A stretch of DNA of 34,300 nt from an uncultured Bacteroidales bacterium (lineage in GTDB: Bacteria > Bacteroidota > Bacteroidia > Bacteroidales > Muribaculaceae): contig CAMKGM010000033.1 of the NCBI GenBank assembly GCA_946412245.1, forward strand, positions 1-34,300, given 5' to 3'. The notes beneath the pieces are model-generated. The model was given only the letters and a program-made list of their open reading frames with translations, was not told the origin of the DNA and searched no databases. How positions within the stretch are numbered: the first letter of the stretch is position 1; every line of letters starts with the position of its first letter. The position numbers and the translations under genes were made by a program. Of this stretch, positions 25,007-33,129 are shown piece by piece.

Positions 25007-26103
25007 TTTTTATGTCTTTTGATTTTTAATTGTCTTGATATTATCATCATAATCAGTATCCATAAAATCAGCTCACAATTGAATACTAAATTTATGTTAA
25101 AATGCAATGACAGGAAAAACGATGAAACAATCATCAATACCGACAAAGACAACATTACCAGCAATGTCTTGCGCTGATTCTGGTCAAATATTTCAAGTAG
25201 CATGTGATGCACATGACTCTTGTCGGCTAAGAACGGGCTGCGATGCTGATACAGACGAACAAACACCACACGCACCACATCAAAACACGGGACCAAAAGC
25301 GGCGAAAACACCAACACGAATGGTGTGATCCCCGTATCAATAACACTTTGCGATGAATTCAATGCTATACCTATATAGCCTAACATGAATCCTAATACAA
25401 GCGATCCCGTATCGCCCATAAACAATTTTTTGTGTTTCTCTTGTTTCCCGAAAATGTTAAACGACATAAATGCCGAAACGGCACCAAGCATGACTATTGA
25501 AATCAATGCAAACCAATACTCGCCACAGCACAACGAAACTATCGCATGGGTTATGAGGCAAATCGCACACAAACCGCTGGCTAAGCCATCAATGCCGTCT
25601 ATGAAATTAATCGCATTTGTAATCAATAAGATGGCAAATATGGTCAAAACATAGCCTGCCCACATGGGAAGCTCGAAGTTCATGCCAAATAAGCCATACA
25701 AATGATTGAGCCATGTCCCGGAAAAACACAAAAGCAAGCCGGCAGCAATCTGAGCCAAGAACTTCGTTCTGTAACGTAACCCCTTCAGGTCATCATACAA
25801 ACCAAATGCAAACAATATCGTTGCACCACACAACACCGGTGCGACATCGTCATCATGAGTTCTGAACAGAGACATATCAATGTGGTCAGTAACTCTTGCC
25901 ACAAACCATACCAAAGTCACCGTCACTAAAGACGACAGATATATTGCCACACCGCCAAGTCTGGGTATTCTGCCCTTGTGTATTTTTCTTTCTTCTACAG
26001 TATCAAACAACGAGTACTTATAAGCAATTGAGAGCGTGAACAATATCACACACACTGCCAAAGCGGCACTAATCAAATATGATATGATGTAGATGAATGT
26101 CAT
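25003..26103 (-). CDS. Undecaprenyl-phosphate sugar-1-phosphate transferase (WecA/MraY family)
   Basis: This 366-residue polytopic protein belongs to the glycosyltransferase 4 membrane family. It has the short loop HKGRIPRLGG, the Asp pair GLYDDLKGL, the NAINFIDGIDGLASG motif and FMGDTGSLVLGF, which are the metal and nucleotide sites of WecA. It should start the repeat unit by placing GlcNAc-1-P, or a related HexNAc-1-P, on undecaprenyl phosphate. Its start overlaps the stop of the UpxY gene by four bases (ATGA) and its stop overlaps the wza start in the same way, so translation is coupled. WecA specificity for GlcNAc is likely but not proved. Confidence 0.94.
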   Translation of the reverse strand: MTFIYIISYLISAALAVCVILFTLSIAYKYSLFDTVEERKIHKGRIPRLGGVAIYLSSLVTVTLVWFVARVTDHIDMSLFRTHDDDVAPVLCGATILFAFGLYDDLKGLRYRTKFLAQIAAGLLLCFSGTWLNHLYGLFGMNFELPMWAGYVLTIFAILLITNAINFIDGIDGLASGLCAICLITHAIVSLCCGEYWFALISIVMLGAVSAFMSFNIFGKQEKHKKLFMGDTGSLVLGFMLGYIGIALNSSQSVIDTGITPFVLVFSPLLVPCFDVVRVVFVRLYQHRSPFLADKSHVHHMLLEIFDQNQRKTLLVMLSLSVLMIVSSFFLSLHFNINLVFNCELILWILIMMIISRQLKIKRHKK

Positions 26104-26663
26104 GGGTCTAAAACTTCAATAAAGTCTGAACTGATTGTAGCCATTGCTACCGATATCACATTCTGTATCTGAACCACTACGCGCTTGCTTCGTTTGCCTT
26201 CTATCTTGACAAACAGTCCTTCAATTCCATCAAAAGCACCTCCATGAATGCGCACCCTCGCTCCCTTTGACACATTCACCTCCTCCGGTTTCAGATACAC
26301 TAAAGACTCATCATAGTTATTAGTCACTGCAATGAAGTCTCTCATCTGACCATCTGGTACAATAATAGGCACATTCTTTCCGTCTTCACGACAGGTCATG
26401 TACTGGAGATGCGGAACTTGGGTTTTGAAATCTTGAATGAACGACTTGGTAGTGTGTACAAAAATCAAATTATGGACTACCGGTTCCAAGACACGAATTC
26501 TCTTACCGACACGTGACGTTTTCAAACGATAATGCATCGGTATGTATGTTTCTATAGACAGCGCGTCAAGCTGCGCCTTTACACTTAGCTCGCGCTTGTA
26601 GGTTACCCTCATTGCAAACCATTGAAGGGCTTCTACAGAGATATTTTCAGTGTCTTTGGTCAA
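26100..26663 (-). CDS. UpxY-family transcription antiterminator (NusG-like)
   Basis: The 187-residue protein has an N-terminal NGN domain (WFAMRVTYKRELSVKAQLDA, then YIPMHYRLK) and a C-terminal KOW motif (VSKGARVRIHGGAFDGIEGLF). UpxY proteins are specialised NusG paralogues that ride RNA polymerase through long capsule operons. It is the first gene of the operon here. The frame can begin only after a TAG at 26669-26667, and the first plausible start is TTG at 26663. The first ATG is residue 18 and would cut through the first strand of the NGN domain, so TTG is preferred. No UpxZ partner gene follows; the WecA-like gene comes next with a four-base overlap. Confidence 0.9.
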   Translation of the reverse strand: MTKDTENISVEALQWFAMRVTYKRELSVKAQLDALSIETYIPMHYRLKTSRVGKRIRVLEPVVHNLIFVHTTKSFIQDFKTQVPHLQYMTCREDGKNVPIIVPDGQMRDFIAVTNNYDESLVYLKPEEVNVSKGARVRIHGGAFDGIEGLFVKIEGKRSKRVVVQIQNVISVAMATISSDFIEVLDP

Positions 26664-26705
26664 AGTCTAACTTATACTTTAAATGTTGGTTTATAACTTT
26701 GGGGC

Positions 26706-26731
26706 TTTGAGATGCACACAACGCACTCAAA
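26706..26731 (-). promoter_or_regulatory. Leader hairpin upstream of upxY
   Basis: A 9-bp stem (six pairs 26731-26726 with 26711-26706, three pairs 26725-26723 with 26715-26713, one bulged base at 26712, seven-base loop) lies in the untranslated leader, 43 bases before the TTG start. No T tract follows, so it is more likely a pause or antiterminator-recruitment element than a terminator. Confidence 0.45.
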
Positions 26732-26801
26732 ATCAAAAACATAGAAACAATGTCATTTATTTAGCACCGAAAATCAAATATTCGTTGCCCAAATAAACGC
26801 A

Positions 26802-26833
26802 CAAATTTAATGAAAAAAAATTGACTACACAAT
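26802..26833 (-). promoter_or_regulatory. Promoter of the exopolysaccharide operon
   Basis: On the minus strand ATTG (26833-26830), a 20-base spacer and TAAATTTG (26809-26802) fit the Bacteroidetes pattern with one mismatch in the -33 element. The transcript would have a leader of about 130 bases that contains the hairpin at 26706-26731. Confidence 0.55.
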
Positions 26834-26902
26834 AAAAACTATTGCAAATTGGGATAAATAACCACAATCTATAGAAAATAGTAATATATAATATTATAGA
26901 AA

Positions 26903-28810
26903 TTAGTCTAACGGAATGGGGTTCTTATATGTGTCATCATCTAAATGAAGCAAAAGCCCTTCATCGACCAAAAACGATACCGAAGCCAACACTTCATCTC
27001 CGGGAAACGACAATGTTTCCATAAAATCCTTCAACCTGCGAGGTTTAACCTGAGCCATATAAAGCACTCCCTGATGAACATCTTCCATTGTGTGTCCTTC
27101 ACGCTTTCTCCTATCAATGCACACATCACAATGGCCACAGTCACCTCCTTTCTCTTCAAAATACCGCAGCAGCATCTTCTCTCGACATGTAGTTGAAGTC
27201 GTAGCATACTCAATCACAGCGTTAACCCTGTGCTCCATCCGTTCTTTCATCTCTTCATATACCGACTTTGGCAACTTCACATATCGCGCTTCTTCTCGTG
27301 ATGTGGTATAAAGAATATAGGGAGTTCGCTTTCTTGGAACATAATGTAGCAAGTGCAACTTACTCATCTCAATAAGTGCCTCATACACATCATTCTCAGA
27401 CACACCAAAGTGATAGGCAATTACTGCCTCATTAATAAAAACATAGTCGGCAAAAAGGCCTGAATAAGTCCTCAACAAGGCCTGAAGCACGCGGTCGGCT
27501 TGCGGATGCTCACAATGATATTCATACAATTCATTCTTGTTAACCAGTATCATCACCCTTGATTGAGTCTCAATCTCCTCAATAAACTCAATGTATCCCG
27601 CACGAGTTAGCAACTGTAGCGCATTGTGCGTTGGCAATACCGGTAGTTTAAAAGTTTGACAAAACAGATTGAAATTAAAATCATAAAGCTTTTCGTAGCC
27701 ATCTCCAACAGCGACTTCCAGGAAATTCCCTACCCTCTCATACACTTTAGCGATAAACGACTTTTCAGGGAATGATTCCGTCACATGTCTATGCAAGACA
27801 CTTTTGTCAGAGTGGGTCGTAAGAGCCACTACCCACGACCGGTTGCCATCGCGGCCCGCCCTACCCGCTTCTTGATAATACTCCTCAAGAGAATTGGGCA
27901 AATCATAATGAATCACCAACCGCACGTCGGGTTTGTCAATCCCCATACCGAACGCGTTAGTCGCTACCATTACGCGCAAGTCTCCACTTTTCCACTTGTT
28001 CTGCTTATCTTCCTTATCTTCAACTATCAAACCTGCATGATAAAAATCAGCGCTTATGCCGTTGCGCGACAACTCGTCTGCAATTTGCTTCGTTCGCTTG
28101 CGACTCCGCACATACACGATAGCCGACCCTCTGACTGAGTTCAAAATATGCACCAGCTCCGCCATTTTGTCTTCAGAGTATCTCACCACATACGACAAAT
28201 TTTTCCTGGCGAAGCTCTTCTTAAAGGTCTTATAACCGCTCTTGAATTCCAGTTTATTGACAATATCGGCCATTACCTGACCGGTGGCTGTTGCAGTCAA
28301 GGCCAGCACGGGAACCGAAGGAAAAAATTTCCTTATTGACGCAATCTTTAAAAATGAAGGCCTGAAGTCATAACCCCATTGCGAGATACAGTGAGCCTCA
28401 TCAACAACAATTAGATTTACAGGCATCTTGCGCAATTGAGCCACAAATGACTCTGACGACAATCGCTCAGGTGAAACATACAGAAATTTGAATTTTCCAT
28501 ACATGCACTTCTCAAGCGTTTTACGTTGTTCGGCATAGGACAAGCCGGCATGCAGATAAGTTGCCTTTATCTTGCGAGACAGCAAATTATCAACCTGATC
28601 TTTCATCAGCGAAATAATGGGTGTCACAACAATAGCAAGGCCTTCAAGCAGCATTTCAGGAACCTGAAACGTGATAGACTTGCCACCGCCTGTGGGCATC
28701 AACGCCAATGTGTCATTGCCGGCAAGAACACTTTCAATCACTTCTTGCTGGAGAGGCCTGAACGCTTGATAACCCCAGTATTTCTTTAATATTTCATGAG
28801 TGCTCTCCAT
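26903..28810 (-). CDS. recQ: RecQ-family ATP-dependent DNA helicase
   Basis: This 635-residue superfamily 2 helicase unwinds DNA 3' to 5' in repair and recombination. Motifs in order are FRPLQQEVIESVL (motif 0), MPTGGGKS (38-45, Walker A), VVDEAHCISQWGYDFRP (DEAH at 137-140 and the RecQ aromatic loop), LALTATAT, then the second helicase domain with ATNAFGMGIDKPDVR and YYQEAGRAGRDG. The zinc-binding cysteines follow (CREKMLLRYF and CGHCDVC). After a short RQC-like region it ends without a clear HRDC domain. The start overlaps the end of recJ by 17 bases, so the two repair genes are one transcript. Confidence 0.95.
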   Translation of the reverse strand: MESTHEILKKYWGYQAFRPLQQEVIESVLAGNDTLALMPTGGGKSITFQVPEMLLEGLAIVVTPIISLMKDQVDNLLSRKIKATYLHAGLSYAEQRKTLEKCMYGKFKFLYVSPERLSSESFVAQLRKMPVNLIVVDEAHCISQWGYDFRPSFLKIASIRKFFPSVPVLALTATATGQVMADIVNKLEFKSGYKTFKKSFARKNLSYVVRYSEDKMAELVHILNSVRGSAIVYVRSRKRTKQIADELSRNGISADFYHAGLIVEDKEDKQNKWKSGDLRVMVATNAFGMGIDKPDVRLVIHYDLPNSLEEYYQEAGRAGRDGNRSWVVALTTHSDKSVLHRHVTESFPEKSFIAKVYERVGNFLEVAVGDGYEKLYDFNFNLFCQTFKLPVLPTHNALQLLTRAGYIEFIEEIETQSRVMILVNKNELYEYHCEHPQADRVLQALLRTYSGLFADYVFINEAVIAYHFGVSENDVYEALIEMSKLHLLHYVPRKRTPYILYTTSREEARYVKLPKSVYEEMKERMEHRVNAVIEYATTSTTCREKMLLRYFEEKGGDCGHCDVCIDRRKREGHTMEDVHQGVLYMAQVKPRRLKDFMETLSFPGDEVLASVSFLVDEGLLLHLDDDTYKNPIPLD

Positions 28811-30551
28811 CGGTCACATCATCATGTATGTTAATCCCCTTGATGAGTAACTGAATGGACGTTGTGTTACGATGTCGGTTTTCCTCAATCGTGTAACAAA
28901 TGTCAAATGGTTTGCCCTCCTTGATGTAGTCGTAATACTGACTCATATTGAATGCGATGCAATTCATCACTTTGTCCGACTTGCCATCAACAACCTCAAG
29001 CTTGATATGCTCCAGTTTCTTTCCGACCAATTTGCTCGTTCCGGCATCTCGCACATTAAGGGTCATGAAAACGGGCTTCACATTCTCGGGACCGAACGGA
29101 TTGAACATTCGCATATACTTCATCAAGTCGTGGTTTATCTCATCGAATGTCAACTCACAGTCTATATCCAATTGCGGCGTAACCTGCTCGGTTTGAATGT
29201 GCGATTCTACATAGGCACTTAATCGTTTCCTGAATTCAGGAATATTTTCCTCTTTCAATGACAGTCCCACCGCATTTGTGTGACCGCCAAAGTTCTCAAG
29301 AAGGTCTCGACACGACTTGATAGCCGAGTACACATCAAATCCACGCACTGAACGCGATGAACCGATTGCTATGCCATCACTATCATAAGTCAACACCACC
29401 GATGGCCTGAAATAAAGTTCGGCTAATCGAGATGCAACGATGCCTATAATTCCTTTATGCCAACTTCGGTCATAAATGACAATCGGCTTCTTCTCCCCTA
29501 TTTGTTCGCGGTGATTCTCGATAATGATATTTGCTTCCTCTGTAATCTGACGGTCAAGCTCTTTGCGGTCCTTGTTATATTGATCTATACGCTTGCCTAT
29601 TTCATAAGCCTCACTCGGCTTCTTCGTCACCAACAGCTCCACTGACTCCAGACCTGACTCCATGCGCCCTGAAGCATTGATGCGTGGCCCTATCTTGAAG
29701 ATTATATCACTAATCGTCAGCTCCTTACGGTTTAATCCGCACAGTTTGATAATATTCCTGAAACCGACATTGGGATTTGAGTTCAAACGGCGCAATCCAT
29801 AATACGCCATAATGCGGTTCTCACCCACTATCGGAACTATATCGGCCGCTATACTCACCACCAGCAAATCAAGCAAGCCTTCTAAATCATATAGATTATT
29901 AATTCCGTTACTCTTCGCAAATGCCTGCATGAACTTGAAGCCAACGCCACAGCCCGACAACTCCTTGAATGGATACGGGTCATCTTTCTGCTTCGGGTTC
30001 AGTATCGCCACAGCATCGGGCAAGGTGTCATCAGGTACATGGTGGTCGCACACAATGAAGTCTATGCCCTGCTGCTTGGCATAGGCAATTTCCTCTATTG
30101 CCTTAATACCGCAGTCAAGCACAATAATCAATCGCACGCCTTGCGACACAGCATAGTCAATGCTTTGCAAAGATATACCATAACCCTCATCGTCACGAGT
30201 GGGTACATAGTATATCACATTCGAATAAAAATTTCTCAGGTATCGGTAAACCAGTGCCACGGCAGTTGTGCCGTCTACATCATAGTCGCCATATACCATG
30301 ATTTTCTCTTTCGCCCCTAAAGCCATATTTAGCCTTGCAACAGCCTTGTCCATGTCCCGCATCAGGAATGGATCGTGCATTTGGCTTAACGAGGGATAAA
30401 AGAATTGCATGGCATCTTCCATGCTCTTTATACCTCGTTGAACCAAAAGCCGCGCAATAGCCGGACAGCTCGAGAACTTCTCGTTCACGAGCTGCGCCTC
30501 TATAGCGCGTTGTTCGGTTGTAAGGGGTAAGTAATTCCATTTACTTATCAT
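28794..30551 (-). CDS. recJ: Single-stranded-DNA-specific exonuclease RecJ
   Basis: RecJ degrades single-stranded DNA 5' to 3' in recombination and mismatch repair. The 585-residue protein has the DHH phosphoesterase motifs: VYGDYDVDGTTA (D89, D91, D93), LDCG (D146), CDHHVPD (D169-H170-H171), then the DHHA1 domain with SSRSVRGFDVYSAI and FGGHTNAVGLSL, and an OB-like C-terminal domain. All metal-binding residues are present and the length is normal. It leads the recJ-recQ pair; its last codons overlap recQ by 17 bases. The upstream 310 bases are non-coding and contain only a weak promoter candidate. Confidence 0.96.
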   Translation of the reverse strand: MISKWNYLPLTTEQRAIEAQLVNEKFSSCPAIARLLVQRGIKSMEDAMQFFYPSLSQMHDPFLMRDMDKAVARLNMALGAKEKIMVYGDYDVDGTTAVALVYRYLRNFYSNVIYYVPTRDDEGYGISLQSIDYAVSQGVRLIIVLDCGIKAIEEIAYAKQQGIDFIVCDHHVPDDTLPDAVAILNPKQKDDPYPFKELSGCGVGFKFMQAFAKSNGINNLYDLEGLLDLLVVSIAADIVPIVGENRIMAYYGLRRLNSNPNVGFRNIIKLCGLNRKELTISDIIFKIGPRINASGRMESGLESVELLVTKKPSEAYEIGKRIDQYNKDRKELDRQITEEANIIIENHREQIGEKKPIVIYDRSWHKGIIGIVASRLAELYFRPSVVLTYDSDGIAIGSSRSVRGFDVYSAIKSCRDLLENFGGHTNAVGLSLKEENIPEFRKRLSAYVESHIQTEQVTPQLDIDCELTFDEINHDLMKYMRMFNPFGPENVKPVFMTLNVRDAGTSKLVGKKLEHIKLEVVDGKSDKVMNCIAFNMSQYYDYIKEGKPFDICYTIEENRHRNTTSIQLLIKGINIHDDVTDGEHS

Positions 30552-30863
30552 TTATGTTGTTATTTTATTGGCATTGGGGCCGGCCACACTCGCTTGTGTG
30601 ACTCTCGTGTGCTCTGAAAGCACTTTGGGGCACAATCAGCATGTGCCTTTTCAAGACACCTTATCATGGACATTGACAACTTTACTTAACCATAGTCGCC
30701 AACTCCAAACGGCATCACAACAATTTGCGAATCAACTGATTAAATGACCCTCTGCCTTTTCTTTCCCGACAAAAGAATTCTATTAATCAACTTGAATCTC
30801 ACAAATTTTACGCAAAAATAATGCTTTTCAATGAAAAATGCAAGAAATTTAGTTAAATCTTCT
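30552..30863. other. Non-coding region between recJ and the MscS gene
   Basis: These 312 bases contain no credible gene. Two small perfect hairpins occur at 30585-30600 (CACAC/GTGTG) and 30609-30623 (GTGCT/AGCAC) in a locally GC-richer patch that would be part of the recJ leader. A weak promoter candidate is at 30813-30844. A weak A/T-rich hairpin near 30824-30840 might end the MscS transcript, but no strong terminator is seen. Confidence 0.5.
30813..30844 (-). promoter_or_regulatory. Weak promoter candidate for recJ-recQ
   Basis: On the minus strand CTTG (30844-30841), 20 bases and TATTTTTG (30820-30813) match the Bacteroidetes pattern with one mismatch. It would give an unusually long leader of about 255 bases, so the real start may lie closer to recJ. 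Confidence 0.27.
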
Positions 30864-31994
30864 TTAATTATTTCTTAAACCCACCGAATCAGCCTTTATA
30901 TTCACATCCATTTGAGGGAATGGGAAATGAACGCCATTTTTGGGCAATTCTTTATAAATTGACTCATATGTCTGATACAGCACATTCCAGTAATCCTTGT
31001 TCTTTGACCATGCACGAACCACCAGAACAACAGCACTGTCGCCCAGCGTCTCCACTGCCACATAGGGCGTGCAATCCTTTCGCGGAATTCGTTTTTTAAG
31101 TTCTGTTTCCTGCTCGGCTTTCCACGACTCAACTTTTGTCTTCAACCTCTTGCCACAGAAAATCCGCTGCCACCAATTCCGTTTTTTCGTTGATTGCTCC
31201 TCACTGGTCACTACTGCCTGTTCATGCGCTTCCTCAGCAATAAATTTCTTAACAATTCTCTTATCATTATTCAATATTGACAATATCACTCGGCGAGCCA
31301 CATCCACGTCATCACCATATGATATGGACACGCGCCACTCAATTCGATGATGGCTCTCTGCCGAGAAATTATTAATTGTGCCCGTCGACAAACCGCCATT
31401 AGGTATCACTATCCGCTCATTATTATATGTGATAATGATTGTGTGAAATATCTGTATCTCTTTCACATGGCCCTTAAACTCGCCAAACTCAATATAATCA
31501 CCTACCTTATAAGGTTTTAACAAGAGTATCAACACTCCTCCGGCAAAATTTTGCAACGTACCGCTCAATGCCATACCTATCGCCACTCCCGCCGAGGCAA
31601 ATATCGCGATAAACGAACTTGTTTCTATCCCAAGCACACCTATCACCGTAACAATAAGCAGGAACATGAGCGTGATTTTCAGAAAACTCAGCAGGAACGT
31701 TCCCAACGACTTGTCCACGTCGCGCTTGATCAATATCTTGCGCAACAACGAATGGACGCGCTTGATAATGAATTTACCGATATAGAATACAGCTATTGCC
31801 GCAACTATCCTTATGCCTAAGTTCACTGCCTGAGTGCTCACTGTTTGCAACACTTCGGCCCACTCTATATTCTTCAGTTCGTCCGATATTTTTTCCGGCG
31901 TCATCACTTGCAAGGTTGAGTCGGTTGCGGCTTTCACATTATTTGCCACCTTCAATATCGTGTCTTGAACTGCTGCAGGTACTTCAAGTAACAT
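30864..31994 (-). CDS. MscS-family mechanosensitive ion channel
   Basis: The 376-residue inner-membrane protein has membrane helices at about 61-78, 100-121 and the pore helix at 126-160. The pore helix has the glycine and alanine pattern ASAGVAIGMALSGTLQNFAGGV. The beta domain follows (KPYKVGDYIEF, VIPNGGLSTGTINNFS), then an alpha/beta domain ending in FPFPQMDV. Such channels release solutes when membrane tension rises. Between residues about 251 and 306 there is a charged insert that normal MscS proteins of this size lack; the usual sequence resumes at DCTPYVAVETLGDSAV. The gene diverges from the TPR gene and has a good promoter at 32064-32095. Confidence 0.94.
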   Translation of the reverse strand: MLLEVPAAVQDTILKVANNVKAATDSTLQVMTPEKISDELKNIEWAEVLQTVSTQAVNLGIRIVAAIAVFYIGKFIIKRVHSLLRKILIKRDVDKSLGTFLLSFLKITLMFLLIVTVIGVLGIETSSFIAIFASAGVAIGMALSGTLQNFAGGVLILLLKPYKVGDYIEFGEFKGHVKEIQIFHTIIITYNNERIVIPNGGLSTGTINNFSAESHHRIEWRVSISYGDDVDVARRVILSILNNDKRIVKKFIAEEAHEQAVVTSEEQSTKKRNWWQRIFCGKRLKTKVESWKAEQETELKKRIPRKDCTPYVAVETLGDSAVVLVVRAWSKNKDYWNVLYQTYESIYKELPKNGVHFPFPQMDVNIKADSVGLRNN

Positions 31995-32063
31995 ATTATC
32001 AATTAAATAATTACACTTAACACCGATTGACGCAACAACATCGCATCGGGTCTAAATTCTTGA

Positions 32064-32095
32064 CAAAATTAACTAAATATCGTAAATTCAGCAAA
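32064..32095 (-). promoter_or_regulatory. Promoter of the MscS gene
   Basis: On the minus strand TTTG (32095-32092), exactly 20 bases and TAATTTTG (32071-32064) match the Bacteroidetes consensus fully. It gives a leader of about 60-65 bases before the ATG at 31994. Confidence 0.65.
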
Positions 32096-32114
32096 CAATC
32101 AGGCTTTTAATCAT

Positions 32115-32122
32115 TAACTTTG
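32115..32122 (+). promoter_or_regulatory. -7 element of the TPR gene
   Basis: TAACTTTG matches TAnnTTTG and lies within the shared word TCATTAACTTTGC, which recurs at the next gene's promoter (33113-33125). The -33 position has no TTTG. Transcription near 32129 would favour the ATG at 32146 over that at 32134. Confidence 0.5.
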
Positions 32123-32145
32123 CAATCACAACTATGGTTTTACAC

Positions 32146-33081
32146 ATGAAACGTTTCGCATTTTTAATCGCTTGCTCCATTGTTTTCACCTTCGTTAGCT
32201 CACATGCGCAGGTCATCACCTCTATTGGAGAGCAAAACCTGAAAATCCCAAAAACCGACAAGATAGAAAACAAACCGCAAAAACCGGCAAACGACAATCT
32301 TCCTCAAATCGACACAACATCAGTTTACTTTGCCCTGCTCGATTCAGCACAACTTTACATCAGCAAAAAGAGTTGGAGTAAAGCTGAAAGGTTTATACAT
32401 CAAGCCATTGTTAGTGAACCATCTAACGCCAACAATTCCTTATTACTCTCAAACTTGGCAACCATTCAGCGAAAGCAAGGCAGACTCAACGAGGCGCTAA
32501 AAAACTACAACATGGCACTCGACATGACACCTAATGCCGTAACCCTACTGATGAATAGGGCTTCTCTACTTGTTCAACTCGACAGTCTCACAGCCGCAAG
32601 CAATGACTACCAACGAGTTATCCAACTCGACCCGCTTCAAGAGGAGGCCAGATACAACCATGGCATGATTGCCCTTGAACAGCATGACATCAACACCGCA
32701 AAAGCCGACTTTGAAGACTTGCTTCGATACAACCCTAACTCGCTGTTAGCCAACGAAGGATTGGCAATGTTAAACAAGGCTTCAGGCAATTACGACAAGG
32801 CCATCCAGTACTATTCTAAAGTCATAAAAACCGCACCCACTCTCTCCCTTTTCTGTAACCGCGCCGAGTGCTACATGATGACTCGACATCTCAACGAGGC
32901 AATGACCGACATCAACAACGCTTTAAGCATAGACCCGAGCGACGGATACATCTACCTGCTCAGGGCGCGACTCAACAAATTGAGGTACGAAAATAACGCC
33001 GCAAAACGCGACTTACAGCTCGCTATAGAACACGGCATTGACCCCTCTATTGCTAAAGATTTTGTTCAACTTGAAAAATAA
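32146..33081 (+). CDS. Secreted or periplasmic TPR-repeat protein
   Basis: This protein of 311 residues starts with a signal peptide (MKRFAFLIACSIVFTF, probable cleavage after SSHA at residue 21). A short linker rich in Lys and Pro follows, then about six tetratricopeptide repeats from residue 60 to 295, with the typical pattern seen in NEALKNYNMALDMTP, NYDKAIQYYSKVIKTAP and NEAMTDINNALSIDP. TPR proteins serve as scaffolds for protein contacts; no catalytic domain is present and the partner is unknown. I chose the ATG at 32146 because it gives a clean signal peptide and a short leader after the -7 element; an in-frame ATG at 32134 adds four residues. The next gene follows after 48 bases with its own promoter. 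Confidence 0.88.
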   Translation: MKRFAFLIACSIVFTFVSSHAQVITSIGEQNLKIPKTDKIENKPQKPANDNLPQIDTTSVYFALLDSAQLYISKKSWSKAERFIHQAIVSEPSNANNSLLLSNLATIQRKQGRLNEALKNYNMALDMTPNAVTLLMNRASLLVQLDSLTAASNDYQRVIQLDPLQEEARYNHGMIALEQHDINTAKADFEDLLRYNPNSLLANEGLAMLNKASGNYDKAIQYYSKVIKTAPTLSLFCNRAECYMMTRHLNEAMTDINNALSIDPSDGYIYLLRARLNKLRYENNAAKRDLQLAIEHGIDPSIAKDFVQLEK

Positions 33082-33092
33082 ACTTGATTTTG

Positions 33093-33124
33093 TTTGGTCA
33101 TTATTCAAAAAGTCATTAACTTTG
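33093..33124 (+). promoter_or_regulatory. Promoter giving a leaderless or nearly leaderless transcript
   Basis: TTTG (33093-33096), exactly 20 bases and TAACTTTG (33117-33124) match the Bacteroidetes consensus fully. The ATG of the next gene begins at 33130, only five bases after the -7 element, where transcription itself should begin. Confidence 0.72.
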
Positions 33125-33129
33125 CTCTG

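Noticed and set aside
26664-26902. Invertible promoter of the Bacteroides capsule type
   Set aside because: I found no pair of long inverted repeats flanking the promoter, and no recombinase gene is nearby.
26881-26902. AT-only hairpin after recQ as a terminator
   Set aside because: The palindrome TAATAT-ATA-ATATTA has a three-base loop and no G-C pairs, so it is probably too weak to be called.
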